Shown one piece after another: positions 39,076-49,644 of a stretch of DNA of 64,000 nucleotides. This DNA is from Prevotella herbatica (GTDB lineage: Bacteria > Bacteroidota > Bacteroidia > Bacteroidales > Bacteroidaceae). The stretch spans positions 2,680,501 through 2,744,500 of the forward strand of contig NZ_AP024484.1 in NCBI RefSeq assembly GCF_017347605.1. The letters run 5' to 3'. A model generated the notes under the pieces. The model worked only from the letters and a program-made list of their open reading frames with translations. It was not told the origin of the DNA and made no database searches. The translations under genes and the position numbers were made by a program. The first letter of the stretch is position 1; the number at the start of each line of letters is the position of its first letter.

Positions 39076-41022
39076 ATGAGTTATTTAAAATTTGAAAAAG
39101 CTCTGATGACGAATCTCCAAGAGTCATTACCAAGAGAGTTGCTTCGCACCAACCGCTCTGGAGCTTACTCTTGTTCCACTATTGTTGACTGTAATACCCG
39201 AAAGTATCATGGTCTGCTTGTCGTTCCGGTTCCAGAACTGGATGATGACAATCATGTATTACTTTCATCATTGGATGTTACAGTGGTTCAGCATGGCGCT
39301 GAATTTAATATGGGACTTCATAAGTATCAGGGTAATAACTACAGTCCAAAGGGACATAAGTATATTAAAGAGTTTGATTGCAATAAGGTTCCTACTACAA
39401 TTTATCGTGTAGGTGGAGTTATATTGAAAAAGGAAGTCGTGTTTCAGCATTATGAAGACAGAATTCTGATTCGTTATACGCTTGTTGATGCCCATTCTAT
39501 CACTACATTAAGAATACGTCCATTCCTAGCCTTTCGCAGTGTCAGGCAGTTTACTCATGAGAATTCTGTTGCTAGCAGAGATTATCAGCCTGTAGACAAT
39601 GGAATAAAGACTTGTATGTATCCGGGTTATCCTGAATTGTTTATGCAGTTTAGCACGGAAAACAAGTTCATGTTTAAGCCTGATTGGTATCGCGGTGTGG
39701 AATATCCAAAAGAACAGGAACGTGGATATGCCTCTGATGAGGATCTTTATGTTCCAGGATATTTCGAACTAGACATAAAGAAAGGCGAAAGCATTGTCTT
39801 TGCTGCTTCTATTTCTGAAAGTTCTACGGATAGCTTGAATGAACTGTTTGATACTGAGGTCGGCAAACGTACGCCAAGAGATAACTTTTTTCATTGTTTA
39901 GTCAATGCCGCTCATCAATTTCATATTCATGAGAACAATGATGATCGGTATATTCTTGCTGGTTATCCATGGTTCAAATGTCGTGCCCGTGACATGTTTA
40001 TCGCATTGCCAGGTCTCACTCTTTCTATAGAAGAACAGTATTATTTTGAACTTGTGATGAAGACGGCTCAAAAGGGACTTGATGAGTTTATGGAAGGCAA
40101 ACCGCTTTCGGTAAAGATTTATGAAATGGAACAGCCTGATGTACCGTTGTGGGTTATATGGTGTCTGCAACAGTATGCAAAGGAAGCCGGAATGCAGAAA
40201 TGCTTAGAGATGTACGGACCTTTCATGAAACGTATAATGACGTTTATAGAAAAAGGTAATCATCCTAATCTTAAAGTTATGGATAACGCTCTTGTCTATA
40301 CCAATGGTACTGATAAGGCCGTAACTTGGATGAACTCTACCGTAAATGGCAAACCTGTTGTGCCTCGTACGGGGTATATTGTTGAGTTCAATGCTTTATG
40401 GTATAATGCACTCAAGTTTTGCGCGTCAATAGCCCAGCTTGATAAAAAGAATAAGGAAGCTGAACACTTGGAAAAGACGGCTGAAAAATGCCGCAAGTCT
40501 TTCCTTGATATGTTCATGAATGAATATGGTTATCTGTTTGATTATGTAGGTGGAAATGACAAGGATTGGAGCGTAAGACCAAATATGATTTTCGCTGTTG
40601 CCTTGGATTATTCTCCTTTAGATCAAGACCAGAAAAAGAGCGTTTTGGATGTCTGTACACGTGAACTTCTTACTCCTAAGGGATTGCGTTCGCTGTCTCC
40701 AAAGAGTGGTGGATATAATCCTATGTATATAGGTCCGCAGACACAGCGCGATTATGCTTATCATCAAGGCACAGCGTGGCCTTGGCTTGGAGGTTTCTAT
40801 ATGGAAGCCTGCCTTAAACTCTATAAACGTACCAGACTGAGCTTCATAGAGCGTCAGATGGTTGGATATGAAGATGAAATGCTTAATCACTGCATAGGTA
40901 CTATTCCTGAACTCTTTGATGGCAATCCACCTTTCAATGGTCGAGGGGCAATATCATTCGCAATGAATGTGGCAGAGATACTTCGTACGCTCGAGCTTCT
41001 TGAAAAGTATAACTTTAAATAA
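39076..41022 (+). CDS. Glycogen debranching enzyme (amylo-alpha-1,6-glucosidase type)
   Basis: 648 residues. The N-terminal part matches bacterial-type debranching-enzyme N-domains (RTNRSGAYSCSTIVDCNTRKYHGLLV); the C-terminal (alpha/alpha)6 domain carries GYPWFKCRARDMFIALPGL, TWMNSTVNGKPVVPRTGYIVEFNALWYNAL and AYHQGTAWPWLGGFY, the GH133-like signature. It removes glycogen branch points. It is the first of three glycogen genes (debranching enzyme, GT4, GH57). Confidence 0.92.
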   Translation: MSYLKFEKALMTNLQESLPRELLRTNRSGAYSCSTIVDCNTRKYHGLLVVPVPELDDDNHVLLSSLDVTVVQHGAEFNMGLHKYQGNNYSPKGHKYIKEFDCNKVPTTIYRVGGVILKKEVVFQHYEDRILIRYTLVDAHSITTLRIRPFLAFRSVRQFTHENSVASRDYQPVDNGIKTCMYPGYPELFMQFSTENKFMFKPDWYRGVEYPKEQERGYASDEDLYVPGYFELDIKKGESIVFAASISESSTDSLNELFDTEVGKRTPRDNFFHCLVNAAHQFHIHENNDDRYILAGYPWFKCRARDMFIALPGLTLSIEEQYYFELVMKTAQKGLDEFMEGKPLSVKIYEMEQPDVPLWVIWCLQQYAKEAGMQKCLEMYGPFMKRIMTFIEKGNHPNLKVMDNALVYTNGTDKAVTWMNSTVNGKPVVPRTGYIVEFNALWYNALKFCASIAQLDKKNKEAEHLEKTAEKCRKSFLDMFMNEYGYLFDYVGGNDKDWSVRPNMIFAVALDYSPLDQDQKKSVLDVCTRELLTPKGLRSLSPKSGGYNPMYIGPQTQRDYAYHQGTAWPWLGGFYMEACLKLYKRTRLSFIERQMVGYEDEMLNHCIGTIPELFDGNPPFNGRGAISFAMNVAEILRTLELLEKYNFK

Positions 41023-41039
41023 ATGGGAGGAGATACAAT

Positions 41040-42308
41040 ATGAAAGTATTAATGTTCGGATGGGAATATCCTCCTCACGTATATGGTGGACTGGCAACAG
41101 CTAATTATGGAATTACTGAGGGACTGCATGCTCAAGGTGATGTTGATATAACTTTATGTCTTCCTAAGCCTTGGGGAGACGAGGATAAGACACCTGCAAA
41201 CATTGTGGCAATGAACTGCGTGCCGATTGCTTGGCGTGATGTTGATTATGATTACGTTAAGAACAAAATCGGCAACATAATGTCACCGGAGCTTTATTAT
41301 AAACTTCGTGATCATATCTATGGCGACTTCAATTATATGGGTGTCAATAATTTGGGTGCTATGGATTTCGCTGGTGGATATCCAGCTAACCTTCATGACG
41401 AGATAAACAATTATTCTGTAATTGCCGGAGTCGTGGCTAGAACAATGGATTTTGACATTATTCATGCTCACGACTGGCTTACTTATCCTGCTGGCATACA
41501 TGCAAAATATGCTAGTGGCAAACCATTGTGCATACATGTTCACGCCACAGACTTTGATCGTAGCCGTGGACATGTCAATCCTACAGTGTATGGAATCGAG
41601 AAGAATGGTATGGACAATGCCGACTGCATCATGTGTGTGAGCGAACTCACACGCCAGACGGTTATAAATCAATACCATCAGGACCCACGCAAAGTGTTTA
41701 CGGTTCATAATGCGGTGTATCCATTAGAGAAAGAATTGCAGGATATTCCACGCCCAGATCATAAGGGTAAGGAGAAAGTAGTAACTTTCCTGGGACGACT
41801 TACAATGCAGAAAGGACCAGAGTATTTTGTCGAGGCAGCCAATATGGTTCTTCACCGCACTCGCAATGTACGTTTCTGTATGGCTGGTTCGGGTGATATG
41901 ATGGATCAGATGATCTATCTTGCTGCAGAAAGAGGTATTGCAGATCGTTTCCACTTCCCAGGCTTTATGCGTGGAAAACAAGTCTATGAATGTCTTAAGG
42001 ATTCTGATGTTTATGTAATGCCTTCTGTGAGTGAGCCTTTTGGTATCTCTCCGCTTGAAGCTATGCAATGCGGAACACCTACAATCATATCAAAGCAGAG
42101 TGGCTGTGCCGAGATTCTTACCAACTGTATAAAGGTAGACTACTGGGACATCAATTCGCTTGCCGATGCCATTTATAGCATCTGTCACAACGAGAGTCTG
42201 TTTGATTATCTTTCTGTTCAAGGAAAGAATGAAGTAGATCAGATTACTTGGGAAAAGGTAGGCTTGTGGATACGTGAACTCTATGAACGCACTTTGGGGT
42301 GGCGCTAG
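41040..42308 (+). CDS. Glycosyltransferase family 4, glycogen-synthase-like
   Basis: 422 residues, GT-B fold. N-terminal MFGWEYPPHVYGGLATANYG, central VTFLGRLTMQKGPEYFVEAA and the EPFGISPLEAMQCGTP nucleotide-sugar site. Placed between debranching and GH57 genes, it probably makes or extends alpha-glucan. GT5-type starch synthases differ in the N-terminal KTGGLADV motif, which is absent here. Confidence 0.88.
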   Translation: MKVLMFGWEYPPHVYGGLATANYGITEGLHAQGDVDITLCLPKPWGDEDKTPANIVAMNCVPIAWRDVDYDYVKNKIGNIMSPELYYKLRDHIYGDFNYMGVNNLGAMDFAGGYPANLHDEINNYSVIAGVVARTMDFDIIHAHDWLTYPAGIHAKYASGKPLCIHVHATDFDRSRGHVNPTVYGIEKNGMDNADCIMCVSELTRQTVINQYHQDPRKVFTVHNAVYPLEKELQDIPRPDHKGKEKVVTFLGRLTMQKGPEYFVEAANMVLHRTRNVRFCMAGSGDMMDQMIYLAAERGIADRFHFPGFMRGKQVYECLKDSDVYVMPSVSEPFGISPLEAMQCGTPTIISKQSGCAEILTNCIKVDYWDINSLADAIYSICHNESLFDYLSVQGKNEVDQITWEKVGLWIRELYERTLGWR

Positions 42309-42345
42309 ATAAACTGAATAAAGTAAAATAGTAAAAGTATATAGC

Positions 42346-43809
42346 ATGAAGACAATTTGTTTATATTTCGAAATACATCAGATTCTACATCTGAAGAGAT
42401 ATCGTTTCTTTGATATCGGTACTGATCATTATTATTATGATGATTACGAGAATGAAAGAAGTACGATTGATATTACCGAGCGTTCTTATATGCCTGCGCT
42501 CAATGCGTTGCTTGATATGATCAAGGCTAATGGTGATTATTTCAAGGTAGCTTTCTCTCTTAGCGGTGTCGGTGTAGAACAGTTAGAGATGCATGCTCCG
42601 CAAGTGTTGGAAAAGTTACAGGAACTCAATAATACAGGCTGTGTGGAATTTCTTGCCGAACCTTATTCGCATGGTCTATCTTCACTTGTTAACGAGGACG
42701 GATTTGATGAGGAGGTGAAGCGCCAGTGCTCAAAGATGAATGAGTACTTTGGACAGTATCCAAAGGTATTGCGCAACTCGTCTCTCATATATAGTGATGA
42801 TATCGGACTGAAGGTTTCTCAGATGGGATTCAAGGGTATGCTCACTGAGGGTGCAAAACATGTATTAGGTTGGAAGTCTCCACATTATTTATATACTAGT
42901 GAGTTGGCTCCAAACTTGAAACTCCTGTTGCGTGATATAAATCTCAGCGATGACATTTCACTTCGTTTCAGCAATAAGGACTGGAGCGGATATCCATTGT
43001 TTGCTGATACTTACATCAATCGTATTGCAGGATTGCCTCAAGAGGAACAGGTAGTAAACATATTTATGGAACTTTCTGCTCTTGGCATCGCTCAGCCTTT
43101 GTCAAGCAATATTCTTGAATTCTTTAAGGCTTTGCCTGCTTGTGCCAAAGCTAAAAATATAACATTCTCTACGCCGACAGAGATTTGTGAGAATGTAAAG
43201 GCTGTCGATTCGCTAAATGTGCCAGACACGCTTAGTTGGATAGACGAAGAGCGTGATGTAAGTTCATGGCTAGGTAATCCTATGCAGCGTGAGGCTTTCA
43301 ATAAGTTGTATAGTGTTGCCGATCGTGTACGTATAGCTAACGATCCTCGTATAAATCAGGATTGGGATTATTTGCAGGCTAGCAACAACTTCCGTTTTAT
43401 GACAACGAAGCCAGCTGTTGTTGGTGTTGATCGTGGCATCTATAGCAGTCCTTTTGATGCTTTCACAAACTATATGAATATCCTTGGTGATTTCATCAAT
43501 CGTGTCAACAATCTTTATTCTACCGACATTGATAATGACGAACTTGAAGGCTTGCTCACAACGATCAAGAATCAAGGTGATGAAATTGAGATGAAGGATA
43601 AGGAGATTTCTCGTCTTCAGGCTAAGATTGAAAAGATTGAGACTGAAAGCGATAAGTTCCGTGAACAGGTAGAAGTAAAGTGTACTACAAAGAAAGAAAC
43701 TCCAAAAAAGTCTGTTGCAAAGAAAGAGACTATCAAGAAATCTGTTGCAAAGAAATCTGCAACGAAGAAAGTAGGGGAGGAGCCTGTTACGAATTCTTCT
43801 AAAGAGTAA
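42346..43809 (+). CDS. GH57-family alpha-glucan-acting enzyme with Lys-rich tail
   Basis: 487 residues, GH57 catalytic barrel: LYFEIHQILHLKRYRFF, LAEPYSHGLSSL and LRNSSLIYSDDIGLKV are family-like. The family acts as amylase or branching enzyme; no exact activity can be assigned. After a coiled coil (about residues 405-440) comes a Lys-rich repeat tail (KKSVAKKETIKKSVAKKSATKK). A terminator follows at 43907. Confidence 0.88.
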   Translation: MKTICLYFEIHQILHLKRYRFFDIGTDHYYYDDYENERSTIDITERSYMPALNALLDMIKANGDYFKVAFSLSGVGVEQLEMHAPQVLEKLQELNNTGCVEFLAEPYSHGLSSLVNEDGFDEEVKRQCSKMNEYFGQYPKVLRNSSLIYSDDIGLKVSQMGFKGMLTEGAKHVLGWKSPHYLYTSELAPNLKLLLRDINLSDDISLRFSNKDWSGYPLFADTYINRIAGLPQEEQVVNIFMELSALGIAQPLSSNILEFFKALPACAKAKNITFSTPTEICENVKAVDSLNVPDTLSWIDEERDVSSWLGNPMQREAFNKLYSVADRVRIANDPRINQDWDYLQASNNFRFMTTKPAVVGVDRGIYSSPFDAFTNYMNILGDFINRVNNLYSTDIDNDELEGLLTTIKNQGDEIEMKDKEISRLQAKIEKIETESDKFREQVEVKCTTKKETPKKSVAKKETIKKSVAKKSATKKVGEEPVTNSSKE

Positions 43810-43906
43810 TATATATAATTACCCTGATGTGATGATTTAGTCGTAGCTCATTTGGGCTTATTCCCAATATGAGTTTATTATTTTATAGTGATAATTATTT
43901 TGAGTA

Positions 43907-43938
43907 GGGAAGTCAGTAAAGACTGACTTCCCTTTTTT
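43907..43938 (+). terminator. Glycogen-operon terminator
   Basis: Perfect 11-bp stem GGGAAGTCAGT/ACTGACTTCCC with a 4-base loop, then TTTTTT. Confidence 0.92.
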
Positions 43939-43952
43939 GTTCGCCCTGCATG
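43932..43952 (+). repeat. 21-bp direct repeat, left copy
   Basis: Identical to 44533-44553: CTTTTTTGTTCGCCCTGCAT plus one G. It begins in the T-run of the terminator and enters the HigB fragment. Confidence 0.85.
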
Positions 43953-44083
43953 GTGACAAGAAAGCTAAATCTTCTATCAGAGCCAATGACAAATATCGTA
44001 TTGAGTTCACTATAGATGAGAATTTAGAAACGCCTGTTCTCACGGTATGCAACATTATAGAATTGTCGAACCATTATAAATAA
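43934..44083 (+). pseudogene. HigB-type toxin, C-terminal fragment
   Basis: The frame reads ...ALHGDKKAKSSIRANDKYRIEFTI...LTVCNIIELSNHYK and stops at 44081. Its R-x-N-D-x-Y-R-I core is the usual end of HigB/RelE-like toxins. About half of the protein, including the start, is absent; the preceding bases are a terminator. Intact HigA follows 8 bases later. Confidence 0.7.
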
Positions 44084-44090
44084 TGAAGAT

Positions 44091-44435
44091 ATGATCACAT
44101 TAAGAGGCATTGACCCAAAAATGATCGCCAACAACCTGGAATCATCAATGTTGATTCATCCAGGAGAAATGATAAAGGATGAAATTGAGAGTCGTGGCAT
44201 GACCCAAAAGAAACTCGCTAACATGACTGGCATTGCTCCATCGGTGCTCAACGAGGTGCTTAATGGCAAGCGCTCTGTTACCACAGAATATGCCCTGCTG
44301 ATAGAAGCTGCCCTTGACATTGATGCAGACATGTGGATTGGTCTTCAGGCAGACTACGATAAGCAGAAAGCTCGTAACGACAAATCCTTCATCAAAAGGC
44401 TGGAAGAGATTAGAAAATATGCGGTGATGCTTTAA
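44091..44435 (+). CDS. HigA-family antitoxin, orphan
   Basis: 114 residues with an Xre-type helix-turn-helix, HPGEMIKDEIESRGMTQKKLANMTGIAPSVLNEVLNGKRSV, diagnostic for HigA addiction-module antitoxins. The partner toxin is truncated, so this gene survives as an orphan and could still repress its own promoter or neutralise related toxins. The initiator may be a later Met, since the first ten residues are not typical. Confidence 0.88.
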   Translation: MITLRGIDPKMIANNLESSMLIHPGEMIKDEIESRGMTQKKLANMTGIAPSVLNEVLNGKRSVTTEYALLIEAALDIDADMWIGLQADYDKQKARNDKSFIKRLEEIRKYAVML

Positions 44436-44532
44436 GCACACTCTATAAGATGCACTATACCCTAAGTAAGCATAATGATAATGTAAGACAAGGGGAAAAA
44501 TAAGAGTATAATAAATATATTATTCCTGAGGA

Positions 44533-44553
44533 CTTTTTTGTTCGCCCTGCATG
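44533..44553 (+). repeat. 21-bp direct repeat, right copy
   Basis: Exact copy of 43932-43952, 601 bases downstream. With the left copy it brackets the HigB fragment and HigA. Confidence 0.85.
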
Positions 44554-44590
44554 AGTATATTCTAATATGGCTTGACGTATAGAAACTTGA

Positions 44591-44749
44591 TATAAAGCTG
44601 GAATACTGAATATTATCATTGATAAATTCAAAGATATATCTTCAGCAGAAATATCAGCAATGAGTCACAAAGAAGATCCATGGAAAAAATATCATGACTG
44701 CGACAATCTCATTTCATATAATGAAGCATTCAAATTGAGTACTGTCTGA
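44591..44749 (+). pseudogene. Panacea-domain (DUF4065/SocA-like) C-terminal fragment
   Basis: 52 residues ending FKDISSAEISAMSHKEDPW....ISYNEAFKLSTV, which fits the C-terminus of Panacea antitoxin-type proteins (SHKEDPW block). It has no start codon and an upstream stop at 44588. Probably a remnant of another toxin-antitoxin unit. Confidence 0.55.
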
Positions 44750-44757
44750 CTATTGAA

Positions 44758-44856
44758 TGAATATACCGTTCCCGCTAATTCCCGCAGATATTCTTTTCTT
44801 TGTAGGTAACTATAGCATCTGCTAAAGCAGATGTATTCTCCCATAGATATCTTTCC
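44758..44856. repeat. Dispersed CGCAGATT repeat, copy 4
   Basis: Contains TTCCCGCAGATATTC, the hairpin GCATCTGCTAAAGCAGATG and TCTCCCATAGAT, all of which recur in copies 5 and 8. Confidence 0.65.
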
Positions 44857-44900
44857 TTACTTTCATTTCCGAAACAACATAGATTACTTTTCACCTGTGG

Positions 44901-44927
44901 CAGTTGTCAAGTAATCCTTGACAACTG
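44901..44927. repeat. Perfect inverted repeat, 11-bp arms
   Basis: CAGTTGTCAAG, five bases, then CTTGACAACTG. The GTTGTCAA/TTGACAAC word resembles the ends of the CRISPR repeat, possibly by chance. Confidence 0.5.
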
Positions 44928-45010
44928 AGTTTCATTCTAACTCTTTATCCTTTAGTACATTAACAATATACATACTAGCATAAAGAATAGAGGTGATAAA
45001 AAATTTAAGC

Positions 45011-45084
45011 AAAAAAATGGGTGACTCTCGCCACCCTAAATGTTTTCACAACGGAATAATCCTTATTGTGATTAGCTAAATTTT
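45011..45084 (-). ncRNA. tracrRNA
   Basis: On the minus strand the anti-repeat (45084-45065) is complementary to the first 20 bases of the repeat in its minus-strand orientation, 19 Watson-Crick pairs and one G-U pair without a bulge. It is followed by a nexus-like hairpin GGA-TTA-TTCC and the stretch CCGTTGTGAAAAC, and ends in a GC-rich hairpin (GGGTG/CACCC) with seven T (45011-45017). The region pairs crRNA to Cas9. It lies divergent from cas9. Confidence 0.82.
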
Positions 45085-45087
45085 ATG

Positions 45088-45119
45088 CAAATATCATGAT
45101 TATTTTTGTAAATTGCAAA
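45088..45119 (-). promoter_or_regulatory. tracrRNA promoter
   Basis: Minus-strand TTTG (45116-45119), 20 bases, GATATTTG (45088-45095), which differs by one base from TAnnTTTG. Transcription would begin at the edge of the anti-repeat. Confidence 0.6.
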
Positions 45120-45138
45120 TTTTAAGACATTTTTTTTA

Positions 45139-45146
45139 TAACTTTG
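45139..45146 (+). promoter_or_regulatory. cas9 promoter -7 element
   Basis: TAACTTTG ends 29 bases before the cas9 ATG at 45176. A possible TTG at 45113-45115 is 23 bases upstream, slightly long. Confidence 0.55.
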
Positions 45147-45175
45147 CTAATACTTTAACCAAAACAACACTAATT

Positions 45176-48100
45176 ATGGCAAAAATTCTAGGTTTGGACT
45201 TAGGAACCAATAGTATAGGATGGGCATTAGTTGATAATACCAGTAAACAAATTATCAAAGCAGGAAGTAGAATTATTCCCATGGATGCAAAAGCTATGTC
45301 TGACTTTGAATCAGGTAATCTCCAATCTTCAGCAGCAGCAAGGACTGAATTCAGAGGCATTCGTAGATTAAATGAACGTGCAGAACTCAGAAGACAAAGA
45401 TTACTCCGAGTGCTGAATGTACTTAATTTCTTACCTGCTCACTTTCAAAAACAAATTGATTTCGATAAGCATCCCGGACAATTTATTAACCATGGTGAAC
45501 CCCTTTTGCCATATCGAAAGGATAGCAATAATAAAAATGAATTTATATTTATGGATTCATTTAAGGAGATGCTTGAAGAATTTAGAGAGATTCATCCTGA
45601 TATGTTGGCTGAAGGTCGCAAGATACCTTACGACTGGACTATATATTATTTGAGAAAGAAGGCTCTTATTCAGCCAATTAAACGAGAAGAATTGGCGTGG
45701 ATATTGCTCAACTTTAATACAAAACGTGGTTACTATCAACTGCGTGGTGAAGAGGATGATATATCAACTTCTAAGAATGAAGAATACAAGGTGCTTAATG
45801 TTGTTAATGTAGAAAAACTGGATGCAGTAAAAAATAAAAAAGGATTGTATTGGTACGATATTACTTACGATAATGGTGCCAAACAACGCAAAACTGGTAT
45901 CATTGATCCTAGAAATATAGGTGACCAAGTTGAAGTTATTGTCACTACAACTTTAGATAAAGAGGGAAATATAGCTTTAGATAAAGAGGGAAATCCTAAG
46001 ATTAAACTGCGCGATCCTCAAGAAGGCGATTGGACTCTGATGAAAAAACGAACTGAGGCGGATCTGAATAATAGAAATATTACTGTAGGTGAATATATAT
46101 ATGATTCAATTCTTGCAGACCCTACAATTAAAGTTAGAGGTAAACTTGTTAAAACCATTGAACGCAAGTATTATAAAGAAGAATTGATTAAAATTCTCAA
46201 TAAGCAATGTGAATTTATACCAGAGTTAAGCGACTCAAATATTTATGAAAAGTGTGTAAGAGAATTATATCATAATAATGAGGCACATATTCAATCTCTG
46301 TATCAATCTAGTTTTACGAGTTTCTTTGTAGATGATATTATTTTTTACCAGCGCCCACTTAAAAGTAAGAAAAGCGAAATAGCTAACTGCCCTTATGAAC
46401 ATTATCAGTTTGTAAATAAAGACACTGGGGAAATCGTAAAGCAACCTATAAAGGTTATACCTAAGTCACATCCCATTTATCAGGATTTCAGACTATGGCA
46501 GTTTATTTCAAATCTGCGAGTGATTCAGAAAGAAAAAAATGAAAATGGGAAATTGAAAACAGACGTAGATGTTACAGATGAATTTATAAATACAGCAGAG
46601 AAACGTTGTAAACTCTACGAACAACTTAACGTACGCAAAGATATTAACAATAATCAGTTTGTTAAGTTGATTTGCAAAGAGAACGCTTCTCTGTATAGAT
46701 GGAATTATGTTGAGGATGATAAAACTTATCCTTGTAACGAAACTCGATATCTCATAAACCGAGATAACATATTGCAAAGTGATGAGCGATATAATAAGAA
46801 AGAAATTGAATTATGGCATATATTATATTCTGTAAATGATCCTATTTTGCTAAGAAAAGCACTCAATACTTTTGCAACTAAAAATGGTCTTGATGTGGAG
46901 ACTTTTGTAGAGGATCATATCCATATTAAGCCATTCAATGCTGATTATGGTGCATATTCAGAAAAAGCTTTAAAACGATTACTACCACTTATGCGTATAG
47001 GTAAATACTGGCATGAGGAGGATATTGATGCAAAGACTAGAAGTAAGATTGATATTATAATAGCTGGAGATGCTGATGATGCAATCTATGATGTAGCTGC
47101 AAAAAATCATATTAACTTGTCTTCAATTGACTCATTTCAAGGATTACCACTATTTCTAGCTGAGATGATTGTTTACGGCAAACGTAAAGAAGTGGGTATT
47201 TGGAAATCTCCAGATGACATAACGTATTATCTCAAATATGATTTTAAACAGCATGCGCTACGTAATCCGGTTGTAGAAACTGTGTTAGGAGAAACATTGC
47301 GTGTTGTCAGGGATATATGGGCTAAATATGGCAAAATAGACGAAATACATGTTGAGATGGGACGCAATTTAAAGCAGTCTAAAGATAAGAGGATAAAGGA
47401 CATGCAGCGTAATTCAAATAATGAACATACAAACTTGAGAATACGAAGACTACTTCAAGAGTTTGTAAACCCTGACTGTGAAATAGATAATGTGCGCCCA
47501 TATTCTCCATCTCAGATGGAACTCTTTAAAATTTACGAAACAGATGTGCTTAATTCAAATGAACCTGATGATGATATTTTGTCTATAATCAAAGACCTTG
47601 GAGACACATCTAAACATGTATCTCATCAAGAAATTATTAAATATAGATTGTGGCTTGAACAGAGATACACATCTCCATATACTGGTGATATGATACCATT
47701 GTCAAAGCTCTTCACCCCAGCCTATGAAATAGAACATGTAATACCTCAATCTAGATATTTCGATGACTCACTTAGTAATAAAGTAATCTGCGAAAGCGAA
47801 GTCAATAAGCTGAAAGATAATAGATTGGGATACGAGTTTATTGTTGCTGAGCATGGTCACATCATTGGTAAGCATCGTGTATTTGATAAAATACAATACG
47901 AGGAATATGTGAGGGAGCACTATGCCAATGACAGACTTAAGATGAAAAAATTATTAATGGAGGACATTCCTGATTCGTTCATCCAGAAGCAACTTAATGA
48001 TAGTAGATATATTGCTCGTAAGACCATCGAGATCTTGTCTAGTGTCGTTAGAGTAACTGATGAGAGCGGAGAAATAGCTGATAATGATAAGGCAGCAACA

Positions 48101-49644
48101 GCTATAAATGTAATAGCTACAAATGGCTCAATTACAGATCATCTTAAAAAAGATTGGGGCGTTAAGCAAGTATGGAATCATATTATAGCACCTAGATTTG
48201 AGCGATTAAATAAAATTACATCAACGGAGCAGTTTGGTAAATGGATTGAGAAAAATGGAAAAAGGTATTTCCAAACTGAAGTTCCGATTGATCTGTCCCC
48301 TGGTTTCAATAAGAAACGTATAGATCATCGTCACCACGCAATGGATGCAATCGTTATAGCTTGTGCTACTCGCAACCATGTTAACTATTTGAATAACAGT
48401 GCTGCTATTGACAAGAAGGCTGATTTACGTATGGACTTGCGTAGCAAACTCTGTTTTAAGGATAAGACTGATGGTAATGGCAACTATGTATGGCGACTTA
48501 ACAAGCCATGGGATACTTTCACACAAGATGTTGAGTCACAACTAGATTCTATTATTGTCAGTTTTAAGCAGAATTTACGTGTAATTAATAAAATGACCAA
48601 TCACTACTCACATTATGTGAATGGAAAGAAAGAAATCGTTTCCCAGAATAGTACAGAGAGTTGGGCGGTTCGAAAATCTTTGCATAAAGCTACTGTATCT
48701 GGTGCTGTACGTCTGCAAACACAAAAGAAGGTTAGCTTAAAAGATGCATTGAACACCGATTGGCATCTCATAGCTGATAAAGAAGTACGCAAAGCCATTA
48801 AAGATATAATTGCACAGTATCACAAATTCGATACTAAAATCATACTAAAGTATTTCAAAGATCGAAAAAATGAGTTGAATGGAAAAGATATATCAAAGGT
48901 AGTTGTATATTATACCCCTGAAGTTCCTGAACTATCAGCTTCAAGAATAGCTATTGATGATACATTTGATGAGAAAAAAATCAATGCAGTTACAGATAGT
49001 GGAATACGTAACATTCTACTTAATCATTACAAAGCAAACGACAGTGATCCTAAATTGGCTTTCTCTCTAGAAGGTATTACCCGAATGAATCAGAATTTTA
49101 AAGAACTGAATGGAGGTAAAGACCACAAACCAATTATGAAGGTGAGAAAATTCGAAACGCTAGGAATGAAATTTTCAATAGGTGAAAGAGGTAATAAAAA
49201 TAAGAAATATGTTGAAGCTGATAAAGGAACAAATTTATTTTTTGCTATTTATGCAGATAAAGATGGAAATCGTTCATTTGAAAGCATACCTTTTAATGAA
49301 TCTCTGGAATGCATGGAAAATAATTTGCCAGTGGCAAAAGACATCAATGATAAAGGCGAAAAACTTCAGTTTATATTATCTCCTGGAGACTTAGTTGTTG
49401 TAACAGATGAAAATGGTACTATTCCAAATGTGGATAATGCTAGGATTTATAAAATGATGTCATCATCTGATAAAGATTGTTTTTTTATCCCCCAATCAAT
49501 TGCGATGCCTATTGTTAAGACAGCCGAATTAGGCTCAAATAATAAATCTGAGAAATCATGGGATGGCGTGGCTATTAAAAAGAACTGTTTCAAACTAATT
49601 GTAGATCGATTAGGGAATGTTGAAAAAATAATCAAAGGGAATGT

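Noticed and set aside
44901-44927. Stray CRISPR repeat half upstream of tracrRNA
   Set aside because: Only an 8-base word is shared and it forms its own hairpin.
45113-45175. Longer cas9 N-terminus
   Set aside because: Begins upstream of the cas9 -7 element, and the extra 21 residues are unlike Cas9; the RuvC-I start MAKILGLDLG is normal.
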